From Vibrio syngnathi (GTDB taxonomy: Bacteria; Pseudomonadota; Gammaproteobacteria; Enterobacterales; Vibrionaceae), in NCBI RefSeq assembly GCF_002119525.1, contig NZ_CP017916.1:3162001-3226000 (forward strand): DNA of 64,000 bases. The letters run 5' to 3'. Below, one piece after another: positions 1 through 10,423 of this stretch; position 1 is the first letter of the stretch, and each line of letters begins with the position of its first letter. The notes beneath the pieces were generated by a model that was not told where the DNA came from, did no database searches, and saw nothing but the letters and a program-made list of their open reading frames with translations. A program made the position numbers and the translations under genes.

Positions 1-446
1 GAAAGTTCGGTACCATTACCACGAGGGCCGTGACAAGCAATACAAGCCGTTACGCCGCGTTCTGCGTTACCCGCGGTGTAAAGAACCTTACCTTCATCTA
101 CTACATTTTCAGGAGTAGAGTTACTAGAGATAGGGAGAGATGCGTAGTATGCCGCTAGGTCAGCCATATCTTCTTCAGATAAAGGCATCGCCATTGCACC
201 CATTACAGGCTCGTAACGACCTTGCTTACCACCACTCGTCATACCTAGCTTAAGCTCTTTTAACTGCTTCTCTAGGTATTTCTCGTGTTGACCAGCCAGC
301 TTAGGGTACTGAGTGATCAGACTGTTGCCGTCAGCACCGTGGCAGGCAACACATGTTTGTGATTTGGCTTTACCAGCTTCAATACTACCTTGAGCCCATA
401 CTGAGCAGCTGGCTAAAAGACTCAAAATTAGCGCTAATTTCTTCAT
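1..446 (-). CDS. Cytochrome c4 (di-haem), 3' part missing at window edge
   Basis: The first 148 codons of a periplasmic cytochrome are read from the ATG at 446 down to base 1, and the gene continues outside the window. The protein opens with a signal peptide ([18 protein letters not shown]) followed by two haem-binding CxxCH motifs, CVACH near residue 32 and CIACH near residue 137. This spacing is typical of cytochrome c4, which carries electrons from the bc1 complex towards terminal oxidases. The gene is divergent from engB, as in other gammaproteobacteria. Family assignment is firm; the exact orthologue cannot be settled without the C-terminus. Confidence 0.85.
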   Translation of the reverse strand, partial: MKKLALILSLLASCSVWAQGSIEAGKAKSQTCVACHGADGNSLITQYPKLAGQHEKYLEKQLKELKLGMTSGGKQGRYEPVMGAMAMPLSEEDMADLAAYYASLPISSNSTPENVVDEGKVLYTAGNAERGVTACIACHGPRGNGTEL

Positions 447-594
447 GACATTCCATTATAATTATCAAGCTTCCAGTACCACTCTATGTTGCCACTCATG
501 GTACAATAGGCGACCTTATGCCGAGCACGGTTATTTTACACAAATTCACAAAAAAGTAATCAATCGACTACACAAAGTCGAGATGGAGTTAACA

Positions 595-1254
595 GTGAGC
601 GTAAAAATTCATTATCAAAACACGCATTTCATTACCAGTGCACCTGATATTCGTCACTTACCAGAAGACGAAGGGATCGAAATTGCGTTTGCAGGACGCT
701 CCAATGCTGGTAAATCTAGCGCACTAAACCGCGTTACAAACCAAAAAAGCTTGGCGAAAACCAGTAAAACACCCGGTCGAACTCAGCTAATTAACCTATT
801 TAAGGTGACCGACGGCTGTCATATCGTCGATTTACCTGGATATGGCTTTGCTCAAGTACCGCTTGAGATGAAGAAAAAATGGCAGAAGTCGCTAGGCGAA
901 TACCTACAACGACGTGAAAGCCTAAAAGGTTTAGTGGTATTGATGGATATCCGTCACCCAATGAAAGACCTTGACCAACAAATGATCTACTGGGCTATCG
1001 ATAGCCGTATCCCGGTACAAGTTTTGTTAACAAAAGCAGACAAACTGAAAAGTGGCGCGCGTAAAGCACAGCTACTGAAAATTCGTAATGATGCGAAATC
1101 TTTCGGTGGTGATGTTGCCGTTGATGTCTTCTCTTCAATGAAGGGCATCGGCGTTGACCAACTGCGTGCCAAGATGGATGAATGGTTTGCTCCGGTATTT
1201 GCCGATCAAATCATTGATGAGTTAGCTGACGAAGAGCAAAACGACTCAGAGTAG
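595..1254 (+). CDS. engB: Ribosome biogenesis GTPase EngB (YihA/YsxC)
   Basis: A 219-residue TRAFAC-class GTPase needed for large ribosomal subunit assembly. All G motifs are visible: G1 [10 protein letters not shown]2 around TPGRTQ, G3 DLPGYG, G4 TKAD and G5 near SSMKG. The frame is open further upstream, but the GTG at 595 is chosen because GGAG lies about 6 bases before it and the protein then begins VSVKIHYQ, as in close EngB proteins. An ATG at 583 is a weaker alternative. The longer reading from 445 would run through the divergent promoter region. A terminator follows at 1323-1356. Confidence 0.93.
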   Translation: MSVKIHYQNTHFITSAPDIRHLPEDEGIEIAFAGRSNAGKSSALNRVTNQKSLAKTSKTPGRTQLINLFKVTDGCHIVDLPGYGFAQVPLEMKKKWQKSLGEYLQRRESLKGLVVLMDIRHPMKDLDQQMIYWAIDSRIPVQVLLTKADKLKSGARKAQLLKIRNDAKSFGGDVAVDVFSSMKGIGVDQLRAKMDEWFAPVFADQIIDELADEEQNDSE

Positions 1255-1322
1255 TTCTTCTATCTATAGCTTTATCTATAATTAGAAGTTAAAGCACTTA
1301 CAGCAAGTGATTTAGCCTTATT

Positions 1323-1356
1323 AATACCCTTCCTCATATAGGTGGGGTATTTTTTT
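1323..1356 (+). terminator. Rho-independent terminator after engB
   Basis: ATACCC (1324-1329) pairs with GGGTAT (1345-1350) and is followed by a run of seven T. It lies about 70 bases after the engB stop codon. Confidence 0.75.
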
Positions 1357-1484
1357 GCCCAAAAATTAGTGAGTTAAACCTAAGTCTTGAGAATTAAAGA
1401 CAAGATTAACCAGTTAGAAACGAGAGAAGTGAACCATACTAAAAGACACATCTAAATAAACAGAACAATGAGAAAGGAATACTC

Positions 1485-2084
1485 ATGTGGAAAACACCGT
1501 TGGCCATCATTGCACTAATGCTGGTCTCATTGACAGGGTTCGCCTCTGAAGCAGAACAAGAACAAGCCCCACTGATCAATGTTGATATGACCTTGGACTT
1601 GGATGGTATGGAAAAATACGCTCAAGATGCGAGTGAGTCTCTTGAGGTGATATCGCAATCTTTGCAGGCGATCGTCAACAACCCCAACCTTAGTGAAGAC
1701 CAACAACAAGCTCTGAACCAAACCGTTGAAAGCATCAACAAGCTTGCGAGCTCTACCAAGACATCACTCAATCAACTCCCACAAGCCTTAGATCAATCTC
1801 GACTCGCCTTTAAAAAGACCAGTCAAATGCTGTTGGATGATATTCAGACCAAGATCATCATTGCGTTAGCAGCCGTTATCGCTGTCATTGTTATCGCTTT
1901 GACTGCTATCTACCTACTTATCCTAAAACCCATGCAGCAAACCTTAGTGAAAGCGACCAACAATATCTCTTCTATGGCGCAATCTATCCAGATCACGGCC
2001 GAAGCTCTGAAATACAGCACAGAGAAACAACAGGAAATCATGGACTACATTGAGCATTCACCCACTCAATGTACTGATAAATAA
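1485..2084 (+). CDS. Hypothetical exported/membrane protein with one C-terminal-half TM helix
   Basis: A 199-residue protein that I do not recognise. It starts at an ATG preceded by AAAGGAA. A signal peptide (cleavage probably after GFASEA) leads into an acidic, Gln/Ser-rich helical segment (about residues 25-125, likely coiled coil). A strong hydrophobic helix at about 125-148 and a polar helical tail follow. The architecture suggests an envelope-anchored helical protein, loosely like the membrane-proximal part of a chemoreceptor but without a signalling domain. It stands alone between engB and spf/polA. No function is proposed. Confidence 0.7.
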   Translation: MWKTPLAIIALMLVSLTGFASEAEQEQAPLINVDMTLDLDGMEKYAQDASESLEVISQSLQAIVNNPNLSEDQQQALNQTVESINKLASSTKTSLNQLPQALDQSRLAFKKTSQMLLDDIQTKIIIALAAVIAVIVIALTAIYLLILKPMQQTLVKATNNISSMAQSIQITAEALKYSTEKQQEIMDYIEHSPTQCTDK

Positions 2085-2310
2085 GACGTAATCGATCAAT
2101 GCATTATGAGTTACTTGTAAAATAAAAGTTATTTTCAAGAATAAAACAATGCACTTAGAGACGGATTAAAATTACCAATTGCTGATTGAATTCCAGATCT
2201 AAGGCAATCGAGTGTTTATCACGCTACTTGGGGGAAACGTAACAAAAGGCACTAAAAATGGGAGATTTTACGGGGGAATAGTAGGTTGGAGATATTTTTC
2301 TTTCGCACAA

Positions 2311-2416
2311 GAAAAAACGCCCCAGTCAAATACTGACTGGGGCGGCTGAATCAGCCTAATCCAATAACGTGAAACAAAAGGTCTGAAAGATAGAACATCT
2401 TACCTCTGTACCCTAC
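2311..2416 (-). ncRNA. spf: Spot 42 small RNA
   Basis: Read on the minus strand, the RNA begins GTAGGGTACAGAGGTAAGAT at 2416, the highly conserved 5' end of Spot 42. It also holds the conserved CTTTCAGACC segment and ends in a terminator hairpin (GCCCCAGTCA paired with TGACTGGGGC, then T6). Length is about 106 nt, against 109 nt in E. coli. It sits downstream of polA on the same strand, the standard location. In E. coli it is a CRP-repressed, Hfq-dependent regulator of carbon metabolism mRNAs; that role is inferred here from homology. Confidence 0.96.
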
Positions 2417-2530
2417 AAGATTTAATGTACAACAATTGCTCAGAAATGAAAACCGTTTTTGTAGTTTTTTTTCATGAATGTTTTATTAAAACACCCAAAC
2501 TCTTCTTGTAGCTCAACTTTATTCGAGACA

Positions 2531-2558
2531 AAAAAAAGCCAGTGTTTGTGCACTGGCC
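2531..2558 (-). terminator. polA terminator
   Basis: On the minus strand a stem GCCAGTG/CACTGGC is followed by seven T. It lies 34 bases after the polA stop codon. Confidence 0.85.
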
Positions 2559-2591
2559 CATACTAATTTACTCAATAAGGTCAAAAACTGA

Positions 2592-5390
2592 TTAGTGGGC
2601 TTGATCCCAGTTGTCACCGTGGCCAGCTTCCGCGACCAGCGGTACTTCTAGCTCTGCAGCGGATTCCATCAATTGTTGTACTTTACTTTCAATTTCGGCT
2701 AAAGCTGACTCTTCCACTTCGAAGACCAATTCATCGTGTACTTGCATAAGCAGTTTCACACGACCATCACCTTCCGCTTGAATCCACTCATCCACTAGCA
2801 GCATCGCTTTCTTAATAATGTCAGCAGCTGTGCCTTGCATTGGTGCGTTGATCGCCGCACGTTCAGCCGCTTTACGACGCATGCCATTACGAGATTGAAT
2901 TTCAGGAAGGTGCAATCGACGACCGTAAATGGTTTCAACGAAGCCTTGCTCTGAAGCAGCACTGCGTGTGTCTTCCATGTACTGCATTACACCAGGGTAA
3001 CGTTCAAAGTAAGTGTCCATGTAGTGCTGTGCTTCACCACGAGGAATCCCCAGTTGCTTAGCCAAGCCAAAGGCACTCATGCCGTAAATAAGACCGAAGT
3101 TAACGGCTTTAGCACGACGACGCTGTTCAGTGGTAACTTGATCAATAGCCACACCGATAATCTCAGCAGCCGTTGCCGCGTGAATATCTTTGCCTTGTTG
3201 GAACGCTTCCAGCAGCGCTTTATCACCCGATAGGTGCGCCATGATACGCAATTCAATTTGAGAGTAATCGACCGCTAGGATCTTCCAACCATGTTGTGCA
3301 ACGAATGCTTGGCGAATACGACGACCTTCTTCATTACGAATTGGGATATTTTGTAGGTTTGGATCAGTCGAAGACAAACGACCGGTTGCCGTTACCGCTT
3401 GGTGATAAGAAGTATGAACGCGACCCGTTTCAGCGTTGATCATCTTCGGCAATTTATCGGTGTAAGTAGACTTCAGTTTCGCCAAGCCACGATACTCAAT
3501 GATCAGCTTAGGCAACGGGTAATCAAGGGCCAGCTCTTGCAACACTTCTTCGTTAGTTGAAGGCGCACCTGATGGCGTTTTCTTGATAACTGGCAGACCC
3601 ATTTTCTCAAACAGGATCGCTTGCAGTTGTTTTGGCGAGTTCATGTTGAACTCTTGCTCTGCAATCTCGTAAGCTTTCTGCTCTAACTCATCCAGACGAA
3701 CCGCTATCTCTTGCGATTGAGCCCCTAACAGCATGTCATCGATGAATACGCCAGTACGCTCAATGCGAGACATCACAGGAATCAGTGGTACTTCGATTTC
3801 TTCATAAATGGTTTTAAGCTTTTCATCTTGCTCAATGTTTTCCATTAGGCGGTTATGCAGACGTAGTGTCACGTCAGCATCTTCTGCAGCGTATGGAGAC
3901 GCTTCACCCAGCTCAATCTGGTTGAAAGTAAGTTGTTTCTTACCTTTACCTGCAATTTGCTCAAATGAGATGCAGCTATGCTGTAGGAAGCGTAGCGCTA
4001 GGCTGTCCATATCGTGCTTGCCACCTACGCTATTGAAAACGTAAGAAGCCAACATAGTGTCGTGTTTGATGCCCTTCATCTCGATACCGTAGCGCGCTAG
4101 CACACTCATATCGTACTTCAGGTTTTGACCCACTTTAGCTTGAGCATCATCTTCAAGAATCGGTTTAAGTTGTTCAAGTACCCAATCACGACCCAGCTGT
4201 TGCGGTGCATCTAGGTAATCATGAGCAACTGGTACGTAAGCGGCAACGCCCTCTTCCGTCGCAAATGATAAACCGACTAGATTCGCGACCATGTAATCAA
4301 GGCTGTCTGTCTCAGTATCAAAAGCAAACAATTCAGCTGCTTTAAGCTTTTCTAACCAAACATTGAATGACGCTTCATCTAGAATCGTTTCGTAGTTACT
4401 GCGATCAATCGTCACAGCAGACGTATTCATCTCTACAGTAGACGTTGTTGCAGAAGCGCTGCTGCGTACTGATCCCGATTTTTCATCAGCTTCAACCACA
4501 CCACTGCCGCCTTCAAGCAGCTCGTTCAACCAAGATTTAAAGACCAGTTGACCGTATAACTTGATCAACTCATCGATATTGGGTTGTGCTTTTACCAATG
4601 ACTCAGGCGTCTCTTCAAGCTCAACATCTAGCTTGATTGTTGCAAGCTCGTAGGACATGTCAGCATTGGCTTTATTATCAGCCAGCTTCTTAGCCATCGT
4701 CTTCGAACCGCGGAAACCAAGCGCCGCAATATCATCAAGATTCTGATACAACTTTTCGATACTACCAATGCCTTGTAGTAAAGCCGTCGCTGTCTTGTCA
4801 CCGACACCCGGAACACCAGGGATGTTATCGACTTTATCGCCCATCAGTGCCAAGTAATCGATGATCAGTTCTGGCGGGATACCAAACTTCTCAATCACAC
4901 CTTCGCGATCCATTACCACGTTGGTCATGGTGTTGATCAGAGTAACGTTGTCATCAACTAACTGCGCCATATCTTTATCACCAGTACTGATAAGTACCGG
5001 CATCCCCATCGCAGAAGCTTGAGAAGCAAGCGTACCAATCACATCATCCGCTTCAACACCGGGAATAGAGATAAGTGGCAAGCCCATTGCTCGAATCACA
5101 TTGTGCAGCGGTTCTATTTGGCAACGAAGGTCATCGGGCATGGGTGGACGGTTTGCTTTGTACTCTGGGTACATGTCATCACGGAACGTCTTTCCTTTCG
5201 CATCAAAAATTACAGCAATACGATCAGAAGCAAATTGACGCATCATGCTACGTAGCATGTTAACCACACCGTAAACAGCGTTGGTTGGGATATCACCATT
5301 ACTCATGGTGCCAGGGTAAGCATGGAACGCGCGATATAGGTAAGAAGAGCCATCAATCAGGATCAATGGATTATCAGGAATACGAGCCAT
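2592..5390 (-). CDS. polA: DNA polymerase I
   Basis: A full-length 932-residue family A polymerase for Okazaki-fragment processing and repair synthesis. The 5'-3' exonuclease domain lies at about 1-290 ([37 protein letters not shown]). The 3'-5' exonuclease domain follows at about 330-520 ([10 protein letters not shown], with the DEDD acidic residues). The polymerase domain occupies about 540-932 (motif [10 protein letters not shown], motif [15 protein letters not shown], motif [11 protein letters not shown]). The stretch between the two nuclease domains (about 295-330) is Ser/Thr-rich and looks like a linker. All three active sites look intact. The ATG at 5390 begins [20 protein letters not shown], as in other PolA proteins. 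Confidence 0.98.
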   Translation of the reverse strand: MARIPDNPLILIDGSSYLYRAFHAYPGTMSNGDIPTNAVYGVVNMLRSMMRQFASDRIAVIFDAKGKTFRDDMYPEYKANRPPMPDDLRCQIEPLHNVIRAMGLPLISIPGVEADDVIGTLASQASAMGMPVLISTGDKDMAQLVDDNVTLINTMTNVVMDREGVIEKFGIPPELIIDYLALMGDKVDNIPGVPGVGDKTATALLQGIGSIEKLYQNLDDIAALGFRGSKTMAKKLADNKANADMSYELATIKLDVELEETPESLVKAQPNIDELIKLYGQLVFKSWLNELLEGGSGVVEADEKSGSVRSSASATTSTVEMNTSAVTIDRSNYETILDEASFNVWLEKLKAAELFAFDTETDSLDYMVANLVGLSFATEEGVAAYVPVAHDYLDAPQQLGRDWVLEQLKPILEDDAQAKVGQNLKYDMSVLARYGIEMKGIKHDTMLASYVFNSVGGKHDMDSLALRFLQHSCISFEQIAGKGKKQLTFNQIELGEASPYAAEDADVTLRLHNRLMENIEQDEKLKTIYEEIEVPLIPVMSRIERTGVFIDDMLLGAQSQEIAVRLDELEQKAYEIAEQEFNMNSPKQLQAILFEKMGLPVIKKTPSGAPSTNEEVLQELALDYPLPKLIIEYRGLAKLKSTYTDKLPKMINAETGRVHTSYHQAVTATGRLSSTDPNLQNIPIRNEEGRRIRQAFVAQHGWKILAVDYSQIELRIMAHLSGDKALLEAFQQGKDIHAATAAEIIGVAIDQVTTEQRRRAKAVNFGLIYGMSAFGLAKQLGIPRGEAQHYMDTYFERYPGVMQYMEDTRSAASEQGFVETIYGRRLHLPEIQSRNGMRRKAAERAAINAPMQGTAADIIKKAMLLVDEWIQAEGDGRVKLLMQVHDELVFEVEESALAEIESKVQQLMESAAELEVPLVAEAGHGDNWDQAH

Positions 5391-5761
5391 AATGTTTGTG
5401 TATCCAGTAAGTACAGAAATTATCTGTTAAGAATGCCACGTCTGTTGGTTGGATTCCATGTTGCCGATCTGTATCCGTTCACTCGGTTGTATTCGTTATA
5501 ATCGATTTGTTGTTATTTTTTGTTCTTAGACGCAAGCGTTCTGTGGATAACTCTGTTTATATTATTTATCCACCCTGTTGAGAAGTAAGGTTAAGAAATC
5601 AAAAAACACCTACAACACACTGAAAATAAAGAACAATTTTACAGATCGAACACATGATCAACGATCTTTTTACGATCCTGCATTGTGGAAAAGAATGCTG
5701 ATGGCGTTTTATTCATAAAAAAACGTGCCACTAAATATGCATATTGTTGAATTTGAGGTAT

Positions 5762-5982
5762 AAAAAAAGCGACACCCGAAGATGTCGCCTAGCAAAAACT
5801 GGTAAAGCCATTCAAATTGAATACCACAGCTTTACCTAAAAGCTATAAATTACACTGGAAGCAATGTGAGCAATGTCGTGTCAAAAAGAACTTAGTACAA
5901 GTTCGCGAGAATTCTGTTGGGTAACCAAGTTGATACTTGAGTACTTAACATCCTTGTGAACATTTCCTCATTCCCTAAGACA
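5762..5982 (-). ncRNA. ryhB: RyhB iron-responsive small RNA (long Vibrio form)
   Basis: The minus strand contains CACGACATTGCTCACATTGC followed by TTCCAGT (about 5851-5882), the conserved pairing core of RyhB. A promoter upstream (TTGACT, 16-base spacer, TATTAT) predicts a start near 5982. The RNA ends at a strong terminator (GCGACA/TGTCGC stem, then T7) at about 5762-5790. The predicted length of about 221 nt agrees with the roughly 225-nt RyhB known in Vibrio cholerae rather than the 90-nt E. coli form. RyhB represses mRNAs of iron-using proteins when iron is scarce. Boundaries are inferred. Confidence 0.92.
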
Positions 5983-5988
5983 GGGTTA

Positions 5989-6016
5989 ATAATAATGATT
6001 CTCATTTAATAGTCAA
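5989..6016 (-). promoter_or_regulatory. ryhB promoter
   Basis: On the minus strand, TTGACT (6016-6011) and TATTAT (5994-5989) are separated by 16 bases. The -10 box lies inside the first Fur box, so Fur binding would block RNA polymerase. Confidence 0.75.
5990..6004 (-). promoter_or_regulatory. Fur box 1 of ryhB
   Basis: TGAGAATCATTATTA on the minus strand matches the 7-1-7 Fur consensus TGATAATNATTATCA at 13 of 15 positions, counting the free central base as a match. It overlaps the -10 element of the ryhB promoter. Confidence 0.85.
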
Positions 6017-6024
6017 CAACTAAA

Positions 6025-6039
6025 TGATAATAAATCTCA
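6025..6039 (-). promoter_or_regulatory. Fur box 2 of ryhB
   Basis: TGAGATTTATTATCA on the minus strand is a second 7-1-7 Fur site just upstream of the -35 element, centred 35 bases from box 1. Two sites around one promoter suggest cooperative, tight iron repression. Confidence 0.75.
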
Positions 6040-6083
6040 TTAAATTCATTTTAAATGGTTTATCTCCCCGATAAAGCAAATCA

Positions 6084-6524
6084 TTAAGCTGATAATTGCT
6101 TCACGAAATGGATTCGATTTTCATTAATCTCTTCTTTTTCTTCCAGTTTTTCTATTCGATAGCCATTTTTCAATAGTAAACACAGCATCGCAGGAAACTG
6201 GTTACGAGATTTTACTTTCAGCTGCTCATAATCCCGCTCTTGTGCCCACTGCTCCTGAACATCTAATTGAGCTTGTGCGACCCCCTTATTTCTTGCAAGC
6301 GGTGACACACCACCAAACCAACTATAGAAAGTATTTGAGTTAAGCTCATAACCAATTTTAAAGCCGAGTAACACGTTCGCCTCTTCAGCCACTAAGATCA
6401 GGCTCTTTTTCCCTTCAAGCCGAGCTGTCAGTGAAGCGACACTCTCTTTTCTAGCAAACTCAGAGATCTGCTCGACAACAGACACAACCTCCTCCAGTGA
6501 ACCTTCACGTACTATGACTGACAT
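6084..6524 (-). CDS. GNAT-family N-acetyltransferase
   Basis: A 146-residue protein with the GNAT fold. It has an N-terminal strand-helix region, the segment LILVAEEANVLLGFKIGY (strand beta-4), and WFGGVSPLARNKGVAQAQL, which corresponds to the acetyl-CoA loop (here ARNKGVA in place of the classic Q/RxxGxG/A). The segment LKVKSRNQFPAMLCLLLKNG fits the C-terminal helix and strand. The substrate cannot be told. It lies between hemB and ryhB on the same strand and is probably its own transcription unit; the ryhB Fur sites lie beyond its stop codon and need not regulate it. Confidence 0.8.
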   Translation of the reverse strand: MSVIVREGSLEEVVSVVEQISEFARKESVASLTARLEGKKSLILVAEEANVLLGFKIGYELNSNTFYSWFGGVSPLARNKGVAQAQLDVQEQWAQERDYEQLKVKSRNQFPAMLCLLLKNGYRIEKLEEKEEINENRIHFVKQLSA

Positions 6525-6605
6525 CTTCTTCCATCCTTATAAGCGAAAGGGCTGACACAATGGCCAACCCTTTTACTGAATATCACTTAAGTTAACGTTA
6601 AGTTG

Positions 6606-7700
<1,095 letters not shown>

Positions 7701-7857
7701 CTAAATACAGGCAAAAGCATATCACTGATGGCTCAGGACGCTAGCAGTAAAATATAAAACCCACTCAAAAACAGGGATAAATGGCAAAAAATGACCTTCT
7801 CCTCACACTGCCGTATACTCATGACAACTCAGTAAAGACTGCTTTCAGGACAAAATA

Positions 7858-8619
7858 ATGATCGACACCCATGCTCATATTTACGCGAGCGAATTCGATG
7901 AAGACCGTGAACAAGTCGTGCAGCGCGCACTGGCTCAAGGTATTGATACCATTCTATTGCCGAACATCGATTTAGATTCTATCGAGCCAATGTTAGCGAC
8001 GGAAGCTCAGTTTCCTGATGTGTGTCGTTCAATGATGGGCTTACACCCTTGTTATGTGGATGCAAATATCGAGCAAACCCTCAAAACCATTCGAGCTTGG
8101 TTTGATAAACATGACTTTATCGCCGTGGGTGAGATTGGTATCGACTTGTACTGGGATAAAACCTTCAAGGCTGAACAAGAGATGGCTTTCGTGACTCAAC
8201 TGCAATGGGCAAAAGAGCTCGATCTGCCTGTGGTGATCCACACTCGAGATTCCATTGAAGAGACACTGACTCTACTTCGTAAAGAACAAGATGGCAGTTT
8301 ACGTGGCGTATTCCACTGCTTTGGCAGCAGCTTAGAGGAAGCCCAGGCAATCAACGAGCTAGGCTTTCACTTAGGTTTAGGCGGTGTATCGACCTTTAAG
8401 AACTCAGGAATGGACAAGGTGATTCCATATCTTGATATGAATTACGTCATTCTAGAGACAGATTGCCCGTATTTAGCACCAACACCCAATCGCGGTAAAC
8501 GTAATGAGCCAGCCTACACGGAATTGGTAGCAAAACGCATCGCTGAATTGCGTGGCATTACCCTTGAAGAAGTCGACAGTATAACGACCAGCAACGCTAA
8601 ATTACTGTTTGGTTTATAA
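7858..8619 (+). CDS. TatD-family metal-dependent DNase/hydrolase
   Basis: A 253-residue TIM-barrel hydrolase beginning MIDTHAHIY, with the HxH metal ligands at residues 4 and 6. GEIGIDLYWD (Glu ligand), VIHTRDS, GVFHCFGSS and LETDCPYLAP complete the TatD metal centre. Members act as 3'-5' DNA exonucleases or deoxyribonucleases in oxidative DNA repair. The gene is transcribed towards tatC, separated from it by a shared bidirectional terminator. Several TatD paralogues exist in one genome, so the exact symbol is left open. TTTCAGGA provides a ribosome site upstream. Confidence 0.9.
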   Translation: MIDTHAHIYASEFDEDREQVVQRALAQGIDTILLPNIDLDSIEPMLATEAQFPDVCRSMMGLHPCYVDANIEQTLKTIRAWFDKHDFIAVGEIGIDLYWDKTFKAEQEMAFVTQLQWAKELDLPVVIHTRDSIEETLTLLRKEQDGSLRGVFHCFGSSLEEAQAINELGFHLGLGGVSTFKNSGMDKVIPYLDMNYVILETDCPYLAPTPNRGKRNEPAYTELVAKRIAELRGITLEEVDSITTSNAKLLFGL

Positions 8620-8728
8620 TATCAATCACAGTAAGTCATCAGAAATAACGCAGTGATCGAGCTTTAAAACAAGTGAGCGTAACCCGTTGTTTATGAAGAT
8701 GGTATAATCGACATTCGATAAAATACAT

Positions 8729-8759
8729 AAAAAAAGCGGCCCTAGGCCGCTTTTTTTAT
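8729..8759. terminator. Bidirectional terminator between tatD-like gene and tatC
   Basis: AAAAAAAGCGGCC pairs perfectly with GGCCGCTTTTTTT around a CTA loop, giving a T-run on either strand. It serves the two converging genes. Confidence 0.9.
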
Positions 8760-8811
8760 GTATTTGTTACTGTAAGACTCTAATAAATCAAACTATTGCA
8801 ACTTTTACGAA

Positions 8812-9567
8812 TTAAGAGTCAGCTTCTTGCTCTTCATCCGCATCTGGCTTACGCACATAGAAACGCGCGAAGAACAGACCAATCTCAAACAGAATACACA
8901 TTGGAATCGCCAACAGTGTCTGCGAGATCATATCGGGAGGTGTCAGCATCATACCGACGATAAAAGCACCGACAACAATGTACGGACGCTTTTCAGACAG
9001 AGCCTTAGGCGTTGTCGCCCCCGTCCAACATAACAAGATAATCGCTACTGGTACTTCAAAAGCAATACCAAAAGCAAAGAACAGCGCGAGTACAAAATCG
9101 AGATAACTTGATATGTCTGTTGCGAACTCTACCTGCCCTAAGGAAATAGCCGTGAAGAAACTAAATACCAATGGGAATACTACGAAGTAAGCAAACGCCA
9201 CACCACAGTAAAACAGCAAAGAACTTGAAGCCAATAACGGCATGATCAAGCGTTTTTCATGCTTGTACAAACCCGGAGCAACAAAGGCCCACACCTGATA
9301 CAAAATAAACGGCACAGCGACAAAAATAGACGCGATTAAGGTTAATTTTAGCGGTGTAAAAAATGGCGATGCAACATCTGTTGCGATCATCGTCGCCCCT
9401 TCAGGCAGACGATCTACCAAAGGTGCTGATACGAATTCATAAATATCATTAGCAAAATAAATTAGCCCGACAAATATCACTAGCACCGCGACAATCGCAC
9501 GTAGTAGGCGATTACGTAATTCTAGAAGATGGCTAATTAAAGGCTGTGTCTGCTCAGTCGAAGACAT
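8812..9567 (-). CDS. tatC: Sec-independent (Tat) translocase subunit TatC
   Basis: A 251-residue inner-membrane protein with six hydrophobic helices, the twin-arginine signal receptor. It begins [20 protein letters not shown], where the conserved HLxELRxR cytoplasmic motif is visible. Periplasmic and loop motifs include FFTPLK and [14 protein letters not shown]. The ATG at 9567 follows AAGAGG. A longer reading from 9864 would overlap tatB in another frame and has no support. It is the last gene of tatABC, with a 136-base gap after tatB. Confidence 0.96.
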   Translation of the reverse strand: MSSTEQTQPLISHLLELRNRLLRAIVAVLVIFVGLIYFANDIYEFVSAPLVDRLPEGATMIATDVASPFFTPLKLTLIASIFVAVPFILYQVWAFVAPGLYKHEKRLIMPLLASSSLLFYCGVAFAYFVVFPLVFSFFTAISLGQVEFATDISSYLDFVLALFFAFGIAFEVPVAIILLCWTGATTPKALSEKRPYIVVGAFIVGMMLTPPDMISQTLLAIPMCILFEIGLFFARFYVRKPDADEEQEADS

Positions 9568-9703
9568 GTCAAACCTCTTAAACAGGAAGATCGAAAAGGA
9601 GTCGCGTGTATCTATCCAGTTGAATTGGTATCCACTTGAATAGTTATTAACTTGAATAGCTACATCTAGCGACTCAAGTATCTGGCGACTCCTCCTTGCG
9701 AGA

Positions 9704-10111
9704 CTATTCGGCTTTCTTATCTGACGGTGCTGAAGCTTCGCTGTTGACCTGAATGGTTTCAGATTCCACAGTTTCCGTGACACTAGGTTCAGTATCACTT
9801 GGCTTATCAGACTCAGGCTTAGCATACGGACGTTGAACTTGAGCAGCGGCCTGCTTGAGTTCATCGACTGACGCTTTTAGGTCTGGAGATAAATCTTCCA
9901 TACCCATTTTTTCCGCCTTGCGTAGGTTTTCTTGCAGCTCTTGCACCTTAAGCTCGTGAGAAAGTTCATCTTTCACACTGTTTGCCATGCTTTTCGCTTG
10001 TCCAACAAACTTGGAAATACTACGAATCGCAACGGGCAAACGCTCAGGTCCTAACACCACTAACCCAACGACAGATATTAATACCAGTTCCCAAAAACCG
10101 ATATCAAACAC
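9704..10111 (-). CDS. tatB: Tat translocase subunit TatB
   Basis: A 135-residue protein with an N-terminal membrane helix ([20 protein letters not shown]), the conserved GPERLP hinge, an amphipathic helix and a long charged tail rich in Glu, Ser and Pro. TatB pairs with TatC to form the signal-binding complex. It starts three bases after tatA ends, so the two are co-translated. Confidence 0.95.
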   Translation of the reverse strand: MFDIGFWELVLISVVGLVVLGPERLPVAIRSISKFVGQAKSMANSVKDELSHELKVQELQENLRKAEKMGMEDLSPDLKASVDELKQAAAQVQRPYAKPESDKPSDTEPSVTETVESETIQVNSEASAPSDKKAE

Positions 10112-10114
10112 GAT

Positions 10115-10369
10115 TTACGCCTGCTCTTTGTCTTTCTTTGTTTCAGCAGTTGTTTCAGCGCTAGCTTCTTTCTTCTGCTGTTCAATATTCTTTGGTTCAA
10201 AGTCTGCATCTTTCTTATCTGCAGGCTTGTCTTCATCGCTCATTGCTTTCTTGAAGCCTTTCACCGCTGAACCTAAGTCACCACCCATGCCGCGTAGTTT
10301 CTTCGTTCCAAAAAGTAAAATTACAATCACAGCAATGATTAGAAGTTGCCAAATACTGATACCACCCAT
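10115..10369 (-). CDS. tatA: Tat translocase pore subunit TatA
   Basis: An 84-residue protein beginning [20 protein letters not shown] with the FGTKKLR hinge, followed by an amphipathic helix and a Lys/Glu-rich tail. TatA oligomerises to move folded proteins across the inner membrane. The ATG at 10369 matches the universal TatA start, with GAGG nine bases upstream; an ATG two codons earlier (10375) is possible. The tat genes follow ubiB on the same strand, as in E. coli. Confidence 0.95.
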   Translation of the reverse strand: MGGISIWQLLIIAVIVILLFGTKKLRGMGGDLGSAVKGFKKAMSDEDKPADKKDADFEPKNIEQQKKEASAETTAETKKDKEQA

Positions 10370-10423
10370 TGTCATTGTCCTCGGGTCTGTCTACACATAA
10401 AAAATATTAAGAGAGTCTACTGT

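Noticed and set aside
445..594. Upstream extension of EngB by 50 residues
   Set aside because: The added part has no family counterpart and covers the promoter region shared with the cytochrome gene; the GTG at 595 has a ribosome site and matches EngB starts.
9568..9864. Long N-terminal extension of TatC
   Set aside because: It overlaps tatB in another frame, lacks TatC similarity, and the ATG at 9567 has a good ribosome site.
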